Positions 36,639 through 43,045 of a stretch of DNA of 64,000 bases are shown here, piece by piece. Source of the DNA: CAZZKG01 sp964654825 (lineage in GTDB: Bacteria > Gemmatimonadota > CAZMKB01); the NCBI GenBank assembly GCA_964654825.1, contig CAZZKG010000014.1, forward strand, positions 7,346-71,345, given 5' to 3'. Below the pieces are notes generated by a model. That model had not been told where the DNA came from. It ran no database searches and worked only from the letters and a program-made list of their open reading frames with translations. Made by a program: the position numbers and the translations under genes. Position 1 is the first letter of the stretch. The number at the start of each line of letters is the position of its first letter.

Positions 36639-38720
36639 CTATCTCTTCTCAGACAGCAGTCTTCCGGCAACAGCTGCCACATTCCCGGGGGTAAACCCGA
36701 ATTTCTTCTGAAGTTCCTTCAGGGGAGCCGACGCTCCGAAGGTCTTCATCCCGACATGTATACCCTTGCAACCCACGTAACGTTCCCAGCCTAGGCCCGA
36801 GGCCTGTTCCACTGAAATCCTCGCTTCGACATCGGGCAGGATCACGCTGTCCCTGTATGCCTGATCCTGTTCTTCGAAGAGCTCCCACGAAGGCATGCTT
36901 ACCACACGCGTCTTGATACCATCTTCCGTTAGGAGTTCCCGTGCCTCGAGGCAGAGGGACACTTCGCTTCCGCTCGCGAGAAGAATAACATCAGGACGAC
37001 CTTTATCCGGATCCGCTAGCACATACGCACCCCTCGAGAGCCCCTGTGCCGGAGTCAGGAGAGATCGGTCGAGAACGGGGAGCGCCTGTCTCGAAAGCAC
37101 TAACGCGACAGGCTTGTGCTTGAGCCGCGCAATCACCTTCCAGGCTTCGACGACCTCGTTCGCATCGGCGGGTCTAAGGGTGATGAGACCGGGTACTGCC
37201 CGCAACGAAGCCAGCTGCTCCACGGGTTGATGAGTCGGCCCATCCTCTCCCACACCGATCGAGTCATGGGTGAATATATAGATAACCGGAAGCTCCATGA
37301 GGGAGCTCAACCTGATGGCCGGCCGTGAATAATCACTGAAGATCAGAAACCCCGACCCATAGGGTCTGATTTTGCAGTGAGAGAGCCCGTTCAGGATGGA
37401 TGCCATGGCGTTCTCACGGATGCCGAAATGGAAATTCCGTCCGCTGTAATCATCACTCGTAAAATCTCCCGCTCCGTCCAGAACGATACGCGTCTTCGTC
37501 GACGGCGCCAGATCGGCGGAGCCGCCGATGAGCCACGGTACGTTTTGAGCTATTGCATTCAAAACTCTGCCTGACGCTTCGCGACCGGACATGCCTTTTG
37601 AATCCGGAGTGAACGCCGGGAGGTCTTTATCCCAGCCATCCGGGAGCAGACGGTGCTGCATGCTGTATAGTTGATCGGCCAATTCCGGATAGTGCTCTTT
37701 ATACTCATCGAACTTCTCGATCCAGGCATCCCGGAGAGAACGACCCCGCTTCCCGATTTTCTCGTCGAAGTGCTCCCGGACACCATCGGGGATGAGATAT
37801 CTGGCATCCTCCGGCCAGCCGTAGTTGCGCTTCGTCAGGCGAATTTCTTCTTCACCGAGGGGCGCTCCGTGAGCGGCGCTCGTGTCCTGCTTGTGAGGGG
37901 AGCCATACGCGATGTGGCTGTCCACGATGATGAGGGTCGGCCTGTCATCCTCCTTCCTGAAGGTTTGAAGAGCACGATCGAGCATCTGCAGATCATTGGC
38001 ATCACCGACTCTCGTCACGTTCCAGCCGTAAGCTGCGAAGCGGGCGGCAACATCCTCGGTAAAGGTCCAGTCCGTGTGGCCTTCGATGGTTATCTTGTTG
38101 TTATCATATATCCAGCAGAGATTGGTGAGCTTGAGGTGGCCGGCAAGTGAAGCCGATTCAGAAGTGACACCTTCCATCATGTCGCCGTCTCCGCAGAAGG
38201 CATAGACGTCGTAGGAGAACATTTCGAATCCGGGTCGGTTGAAATAGCTCGCCATCCATTTGCCGGCAATGGCCATCCCCGTGCTGACAGCGACACCCTG
38301 CCCGAGCGGACCGGTCGTCGTCTCGACGCCGGAGGTCCATCGATACTCAGGGTGGCCCGGGCATTTGCTGTCGAGCTGCCTGAACCGCTTGATATCCTCG
38401 AGCGTAACGGCCGGCTCGCCGATGGTCTCATACTTCGGATTTACCGCCTTCACCGAACACAGATGCAGCATCGAATAGAGCAGCATCGAAGCATGCCCGA
38501 TTGACAGAATGAAACGATCACGGTTCGGCCAGATCGGGTCAGCCGGATCGTACCGCAGAAACCGCTGCCACAGGCAGTACACCACCGGGGCGAGGGCCAT
38601 GGCAGTGCCCGGGTGGCCCGAGTTGGCATCCTGCACGGCATCCATCGAAAGTGTACGAATCGTGTTGATGCACAGTTGATCGATCTGCCCAAAACCGGTG
38701 GATCCATTTCTCGACTGCAT
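36639..38720 (-). CDS. tkt: Transketolase
   Basis: 693 aa, full length. The thiamine-diphosphate motif is GDGDMMEGVTSESASLAGH (~160) and the pyrimidine domain shows DSIGVGEDGPTHQPVEQL (~480). First gene of the pentose-phosphate operon, with AAGGAGG upstream of the ATG. A palindromic GGAACGGAGCTTCCGTTTCC-like sequence near 38791-38811 lies upstream and could be an operator; I cannot support more. Confidence 0.96.
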   Translation of the reverse strand: MQSRNGSTGFGQIDQLCINTIRTLSMDAVQDANSGHPGTAMALAPVVYCLWQRFLRYDPADPIWPNRDRFILSIGHASMLLYSMLHLCSVKAVNPKYETIGEPAVTLEDIKRFRQLDSKCPGHPEYRWTSGVETTTGPLGQGVAVSTGMAIAGKWMASYFNRPGFEMFSYDVYAFCGDGDMMEGVTSESASLAGHLKLTNLCWIYDNNKITIEGHTDWTFTEDVAARFAAYGWNVTRVGDANDLQMLDRALQTFRKEDDRPTLIIVDSHIAYGSPHKQDTSAAHGAPLGEEEIRLTKRNYGWPEDARYLIPDGVREHFDEKIGKRGRSLRDAWIEKFDEYKEHYPELADQLYSMQHRLLPDGWDKDLPAFTPDSKGMSGREASGRVLNAIAQNVPWLIGGSADLAPSTKTRIVLDGAGDFTSDDYSGRNFHFGIRENAMASILNGLSHCKIRPYGSGFLIFSDYSRPAIRLSSLMELPVIYIFTHDSIGVGEDGPTHQPVEQLASLRAVPGLITLRPADANEVVEAWKVIARLKHKPVALVLSRQALPVLDRSLLTPAQGLSRGAYVLADPDKGRPDVILLASGSEVSLCLEARELLTEDGIKTRVVSMPSWELFEEQDQAYRDSVILPDVEARISVEQASGLGWERYVGCKGIHVGMKTFGASAPLKELQKKFGFTPGNVAAVAGRLLSEKR

Positions 38721-38835
38721 GCATGTTCCTCCTTAAAAGAGAAGGGCTCTCCTTCCATATGTGTCAATACACTATTGTCGCGGTAAATGCTGGAAACGGA
38801 AGCTCCGTTCCTACAAAGTTAGGATTATCGACATT

Positions 38836-38907
38836 TAATTCAAGAGGAACCTAACAGGTTCTCACTGACCACGACTCCGGGCAGGAAGAGCACACCGATT
38901 AAATTGG
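38836..38907 (-). pseudogene. Remnant of the 3' end of a sodium:alanine symporter gene
   Basis: 72 bp matching the last part of the intact symporter gene (40797-40868) with 12 mismatches, about 83% identity by hand alignment. Read on the minus strand it gives NLIGVLFLPGVVVSENLLGSS and a stop, against NLIGLLFLSGVVVRESLSGST in the intact gene. The similarity ends abruptly at 38907; the sequence beyond, inside a 71-codon frame reaching 39055, is unrelated. The remainder of 38721-39069 holds the promoter at 38977 and nothing else I can identify. Confidence 0.75.
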
Positions 38908-38976
38908 ATTGTCTGAAGAGAATCCGGAGGCGGAAAGCTTTGTGCATATCGATCTCCACATACACCTCTTTTCTGC

Positions 38977-39005
38977 TTGCAACAACGATTGCTTTAAAGT
39001 AATAT
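38977..39005 (+). promoter_or_regulatory. Promoter of the HEAT/pRiA4b-ORF3 gene
   Basis: TTGCAA (38977-38982) and TAATAT (39000-39005), spacer 17 bp, about 65 bp before the ATG at 39070. Confidence 0.55.
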
Positions 39006-39069
39006 CTAATCATGGCGCGTCTCCAATTGCAGGAGAGAATGAAAAAACCCGGCATGAAAGGATGAGAGC

Positions 39070-40584
39070 ATGAGGTCGGTAGGAGAAGAAATCAAAAAGT
39101 TTATGAAGGAATGGGATGAGGAAGATCTATATGAAATCCTTTATGAAAAATTGGCCAGGGAGCGTGCGAAGGTAGTCGACAAACTTGTCTCCCTGCGAAA
39201 ACCAGCCGTCCCCCATTTGTTAGCGATGCTGGAGGAACAGGACACCTGGAACCCACTGATAGCGATCGATGCTCTGGGGGAGATTGGTGATAAAAGGGCG
39301 ATAAAGCCCCTGGTCGACATGCTGGAAGACCCGGATTTTGGTGAAGCCGCCTGTCATGCACTGAAGAAATTCGGACCTGTATGTATCCCGGATGTAATCG
39401 CGAAGCTCAGATACAGGATCGCAAATCCCGTTGAAGAAGAATCGACATTTGTGAAAATAACATCTTATGCCCTGACGACGATCGGGGAAATCAGGTCCGA
39501 TGAATCAATCGGATTTCTCAATGCATTGTTGGACGACTATATGTCTGAAATTCCGGAGGAGCCATTTGATCCGGCGGAACACGACTGGAAATACAGGAAT
39601 GTCGACTTCTTCCACCTGTTGGATTGTCTGGTCAAGCAGCAGGATGAAAGGGCTATTCCTCATATCAAAAAGGCACGGGATTTATTTCCGAAAAATTACA
39701 CCGAGTATACGGTCTGCCAGCTCGCCATTGAAAGGATAGAAAAGGGGGAAATGGAAGGGTATCTCCCCATGGATGCTCTGGAGATCGCAATGCCTTTTGA
39801 AACCATTATGAAAATGTTATCCGGGGGAGAAATCGGAGGGGAAAGTGGTTTTAATGGAGAATCCGGCGAGGACTTTCCGCTCGAAGAGGAGTGGGGCCTG
39901 AAAGTGAAAAAGGAAATCCCGAAGGGCGCGTGTTGCCTCTGCGGCAAAACTTATACTGGGGCTGGGATGACGAGGCACTTGAGATCGTGCCTGTCGAAGG
40001 ATGTATCAACAAAGCCGCCGGGCGGGAATAGTCTCGAAAAAACAAAGACTTTTCATCTTGTCATCAGCGGGGCTTACCTCTCTGAATATTGGATGCATCT
40101 CGAAGTTCCCGCCCGTGCCACTTTGAATGACCTTGATAAGTTCCTCAGGCGGATCTGGCTCGAATGCTGTGGCCATATGAGTGCGTATACCATCGAAGGG
40201 ACGACCTACTCCTCCGGCCCGATTAAAGAGTACGGCGACAAGAGTATGTATGCCAAACTGGGCAATGTCCTGTCTGCCGGGATGACATTTCACTATGAGT
40301 ATGACTTCGGCTCGACAACCAGACTTGTCATACGAGTCGCCTCGGAGCTGGAGAGACCTGTAGAGGGTAAACTGATCAAGCTCCTGGCCAGGAATGACCC
40401 CCCGGGGATCACCTGTGAGGCGTGCGATAATAAGGCCACCTGGGTATGCAGCCAGTGCATTTATGATGACACAGGCTGGCTTTGCGACCGGTGTGCTTCA
40501 GAACATGAGTGCGGTGAGGAGATGCTCCTGCCTGTCGTGAATTCCCCCCGCGTCGGCACCTGTGCTTACGGAGAAGTAGTGTAA
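39070..40584 (+). CDS. HEAT-repeat / zinc-finger / pRiA4b ORF-3-like fusion protein
   Basis: 504 aa, cytoplasmic. Residues ~30-225 are HEAT repeats (PAVPHLLAMLEEQ, AIDALGEIGDKRAIKPLVDML). Residues 288-307 form a C2HC finger (C288, C291, H303, C307). Residues ~326-445 match the plasmid pRiA4b ORF-3-like domain, with YEYDFGSTTRL at 409-419 where the family has YxYDFGDxW. Residues 449-481 add a second cysteine-rich zinc module (C449, C452, C460, C463, C472, C475, C481). Codon choice looks more AT-rich than in neighbours, by eye. It stands alone between two copies of a symporter gene end, which suggests acquisition. The role is unknown; family members occur on plasmids and mobile DNA. Confidence 0.8.
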   Translation: MRSVGEEIKKFMKEWDEEDLYEILYEKLARERAKVVDKLVSLRKPAVPHLLAMLEEQDTWNPLIAIDALGEIGDKRAIKPLVDMLEDPDFGEAACHALKKFGPVCIPDVIAKLRYRIANPVEEESTFVKITSYALTTIGEIRSDESIGFLNALLDDYMSEIPEEPFDPAEHDWKYRNVDFFHLLDCLVKQQDERAIPHIKKARDLFPKNYTEYTVCQLAIERIEKGEMEGYLPMDALEIAMPFETIMKMLSGGEIGGESGFNGESGEDFPLEEEWGLKVKKEIPKGACCLCGKTYTGAGMTRHLRSCLSKDVSTKPPGGNSLEKTKTFHLVISGAYLSEYWMHLEVPARATLNDLDKFLRRIWLECCGHMSAYTIEGTTYSSGPIKEYGDKSMYAKLGNVLSAGMTFHYEYDFGSTTRLVIRVASELERPVEGKLIKLLARNDPPGITCEACDNKATWVCSQCIYDDTGWLCDRCASEHECGEEMLLPVVNSPRVGTCAYGEVV

Positions 40585-40796
40585 AGTGTAATTACCTGAT
40601 AAATCCATTGCACAAGGATTTCTCAAAATCGGATATATCGAAACCAGAGATTTTAGACATTGATCCTCGATTATTTGGTCGATGAGGATGCCAAATGGCC
40701 CTTAACCCAATAGCTTTCACCGAAAAGGTCGTCAAGAATTTCCTAAGTGATATACACACGATTGTCTCGGGTCATCAATGCATCCCGACACATAGG

Positions 40797-40868
40797 TAAT
40801 TCAAGTGGAACCTGACAGGCTCTCCCTGACCACTACTCCGGACAAAAAGAGTAAACCGATCAAATTGG
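40797..40868. repeat. Second copy of the symporter 3'-end repeat (intact gene side)
   Basis: Partner of the remnant at 38836-38907, same orientation, ~83% identical. The two copies bracket a ~1.9-kb segment that contains only the HEAT/pRiA4b-ORF3 gene. Here the repeat includes the stop codon of the working symporter gene. The 40585-40796 stretch holds nothing that I can identify. Confidence 0.72.
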
Positions 40869-42135
40869 GGATTGTCCCGAGACCATTCAAAATATCGGCG
40901 ATGCTCCAGACCGTCTCGACCTGGAGTACGGTCCCGGTGATCATAATGATGCAGAAAGCCCAGCGGAACGGCTTCCTCACCCGGCTCCCGAACAGGTAGG
41001 AAAAACACTGCTCACCGTAGTACGGCCAGCTGATGAGTGTCGAGTAACCGAAGAGGAAAGAAGCCGATACAACGATGAGACCGAGTCCCGGAAGGGTGTT
41101 TTCGAAGCAGTTTCTCGTGAGTGCCGTACTCGTTGTCCCCCCCGTCCAGAGCCCGCTGGAGAGGATGACGACACCGGTTATCGTACAGACCACCAGGGTA
41201 TCTACGAACACATCCATCATCGCCAGGAGCCCCTGGCTCTTCGGGTCCCGGGTACGGGCGGCACCGTGAGCGATGGGTGCGCTGCCGGTCCCGGCTTCAT
41301 TCGAATAAATTCCTCTCGAGATCCCGTATCTCATTGCCATCCTGACGGAGGCACCGGCAAATCCTCCGGCGGCTGCCATGGGAGTGAAGGCCGCGTCGAA
41401 CACCATAAAAAACACTCCCGGTATCACTTCGATGTTGCGCACGATTACATACAACCCTCCGCTGAGATAGAGGAGAACCATTATGGGTGAAAGCTTTTCA
41501 GCGATCTTCCCAATTCTCTTGATACCACCGATGATAACCAGCCAGGTCAGTACCGAGAGGACGATACCCGTGAGGAGATGTGGAGCACCGAATTCCTGCT
41601 CGAACGCGATAGCGATGGAGCTCGTCTGGACGATTGAAGTGGAAACCAGCGTCCGCACGCCCAGGAAAAATGCGAAGGCCGCGGCCAGATGACGGAATCC
41701 GGCCCCTTTACTGAGATAGTACATCGGCCCCGCGGCGATCGAGCCGTCCTCGTTCCTCCGGCGGTATTTAACGCCGAGGAAGGCTTCGGCATACTTGGTG
41801 GCCATACCGAGGAATCCGCTCACCCACATCCAGAAAAGGGCACCCGGGCCTCCGGAAACGATGGCGGTAGCCACCCCGGCTATGTTTCCATTGCCGACAG
41901 TTCCGGCGAGGGAGGTCATGAGTGCCTGAAACGGCGTGATATCTCCCGGCACATCGGAAGAGACGAGCCGCCTGGCTTTCCCGAACATGATGGAGAGGGC
42001 TCGTCCGAATTCACCGACCTGCATCAGTCTCAACCTGAAGGTGAGAAGCAGCCCGACTCCGAAAAGGAGCGCGAGAAGGGGAATACCCCAGAGGAGCGTT
42101 CCCAGAAATTGGATGATTGAATTTATCTGGTTCAT
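40801..42135 (-). CDS. Sodium:alanine/glycine symporter (AGCS family)
   Basis: 444 aa with about ten membrane segments. Family blocks are FQALMTSLAGTVGNGNIAGVATAI (~50), GGPGALFWMWVSGFLGMATKYAE (~93) and SNEAGTGSAPIAHGAA (~240). It imports alanine or glycine with sodium at the inner membrane, so it could feed the glycine cleavage system. A consensus promoter lies 28 bp before the ATG. Confidence 0.93.
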   Translation of the reverse strand: MNQINSIIQFLGTLLWGIPLLALLFGVGLLLTFRLRLMQVGEFGRALSIMFGKARRLVSSDVPGDITPFQALMTSLAGTVGNGNIAGVATAIVSGGPGALFWMWVSGFLGMATKYAEAFLGVKYRRRNEDGSIAAGPMYYLSKGAGFRHLAAAFAFFLGVRTLVSTSIVQTSSIAIAFEQEFGAPHLLTGIVLSVLTWLVIIGGIKRIGKIAEKLSPIMVLLYLSGGLYVIVRNIEVIPGVFFMVFDAAFTPMAAAGGFAGASVRMAMRYGISRGIYSNEAGTGSAPIAHGAARTRDPKSQGLLAMMDVFVDTLVVCTITGVVILSSGLWTGGTTSTALTRNCFENTLPGLGLIVVSASFLFGYSTLISWPYYGEQCFSYLFGSRVRKPFRWAFCIIMITGTVLQVETVWSIADILNGLGTIPNLIGLLFLSGVVVRESLSGST

Positions 42136-42162
42136 GCTGGTGACAGGACCGGGATTTGACTC

Positions 42163-42191
42163 ATATTACAGCTTGAGGTCGAACGGGTCAA
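42163..42191 (-). promoter_or_regulatory. Promoter of the symporter gene
   Basis: On the minus strand TTGACC (42186-42191) and TAATAT (42163-42168) are 17 bp apart, placing the transcript start about 20 nt before the ATG at 42135. Confidence 0.65.
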
Positions 42192-42267
42192 GGGTTTCCG
42201 GCAGGACAGAAGAGGTTGCAACGCGCGGTATTCACTGGTATCCTGTAAGATCCGGCTGTAATTTCAG

Positions 42268-42304
42268 AAAAAAAGCAGGGCACCCACACAAGCGGGGCGC
42301 CCTA
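42268..42304 (-). terminator. Terminator of the small Cys-rich gene and structured RNA
   Basis: On the minus strand GGGCGCCC pairs with GGGTGCCC (one G-U) around a nine-base loop and is followed by TGC and seven T. Confidence 0.82.
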
Positions 42305-42305
42305 C

Positions 42306-42425
42306 TTAATTGGGGATTGCTGGGGAGGAAGGCAATCCCCGAGCTGAGGAACCTCAAGAGGGCATTTCTGCAAGGTATTCCAACGGGCTTGCCAACGAGC
42401 ATGGGCAGCGCCCTTAGAGGTTCTT
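42306..42425 (-). ncRNA. Candidate structured RNA (3' UTR or ncRNA)
   Basis: Between the stop of the 55-aa gene (42443) and the terminator lie two more hairpins. One is a perfect 9-bp stem (42312-42320 with 42332-42340; GGGGATTGC arms). The other is a ~12-bp slightly imperfect stem (42350-42363 with 42409-42422; AACCTC/GAGGTT and GGGC/GCCC) that encloses a further GCAAG/CTTGC stem. No open frame of convincing quality exists here on either strand. The known class, if any, was not recognised; strand is inferred from the terminator's T-run. Confidence 0.45.
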
Positions 42426-42442
42426 CGGAAACTTCTCTGGCT

Positions 42443-42610
42443 TCAACCTACCTTGACAAGTTTCTTCGCCTTGAATATCCGGCAATTATGATGTTTTCTC
42501 GAAAGACAGTAGTTGAGGATCTCATCCGGCGTCGGCGGTGCCAGGCCGTAGATGTGTTCTCTGCAACCGTTGAATAGATTAGGACAAATACCCGGTTTTT
42601 TGGTCTTCAT
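42443..42610 (-). CDS. Small cysteine-rich protein (55 aa)
   Basis: 55 aa, starting MKTKKPGICPNLF and ending KAKKLVKVG. Four cysteines at 9, 16, 35 and 43 (CP-x5-C ... YC-x7-C) suggest a metal or Fe-S site. The spacing recalls small proteins of the CPFF...YC...CARY type seen in many anaerobes, but this is resemblance only. A strong GGAGGG precedes the ATG by 8 bases. Both strands have longer frames here, yet only this one has a ribosome site. It is followed by a structured, terminated 3' region. Confidence 0.7.
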   Translation of the reverse strand: MKTKKPGICPNLFNGCREHIYGLAPPTPDEILNYCLSRKHHNCRIFKAKKLVKVG

Positions 42611-42930
42611 GAATCGGCCCTCCTGTTCAAACCGGCCTGTTCACGACCTTCACCTCACTGATCTCGAATCAATCAGAATGAGTAATTTATAAACATTTTC
42701 ATTTCCCATTCTGCCGATCTTGTGTTCATTATACACATGCAAGTGTTATGCCAGTACCCCGAACCTCATAACTCATTGAAAACAAAGGAGATTTATTTTA
42801 GAGCAGGGCAGAAAGGCGGAAAAAGTGTCGAATATTTATTACCCATGTACAGAATTAGTCGATATTACCATGAAACATATTGCCCCGACGAGGAAAGTTT
42901 TACCCCGGGCGCTCCCTGCCGTGCGTACAT
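42611..42930. other. Intergenic stretch, no gene recognised
   Basis: AT-richer than its surroundings. It must contain the promoter of the 55-aa gene, but no clear -35/-10 pair was found. An 81-codon plus-strand frame (42722-42967) runs through the neighbouring terminator, lacks a ribosome site and was not accepted. Confidence 0.5.
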
Positions 42931-42966
42931 AAAAACAGGGTTGCCCCTATGGAAGAAGCAACCCTG
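42931..42966 (-). terminator. Terminator of the subtilisin-like protease gene
   Basis: A perfect 9-bp stem (42936-42944 with 42958-42966; CAGGGTTGC arms) is followed on the minus strand by five T. It lies about 80 bp after the stop at 43046. Confidence 0.8.
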
Positions 42967-43045
42967 AAACATATAAACCGAATCACCGGTGAAGCGGGCT
43001 CCCGCCAGCGTCAGTTCGCAAGGTCGGAAACTCGCCTCACACCGA

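Noticed and set aside
38840..39055. 71-codon minus-strand frame as a real gene
   Set aside because: Only its last ~21 residues match the symporter end; the rest has no similarity and no good ribosome site, so it is treated as a remnant.
41936..42577. 213-codon plus-strand open frame
   Set aside because: Antisense to the symporter start and the 55-aa gene; crosses a terminator and has no ribosome site.
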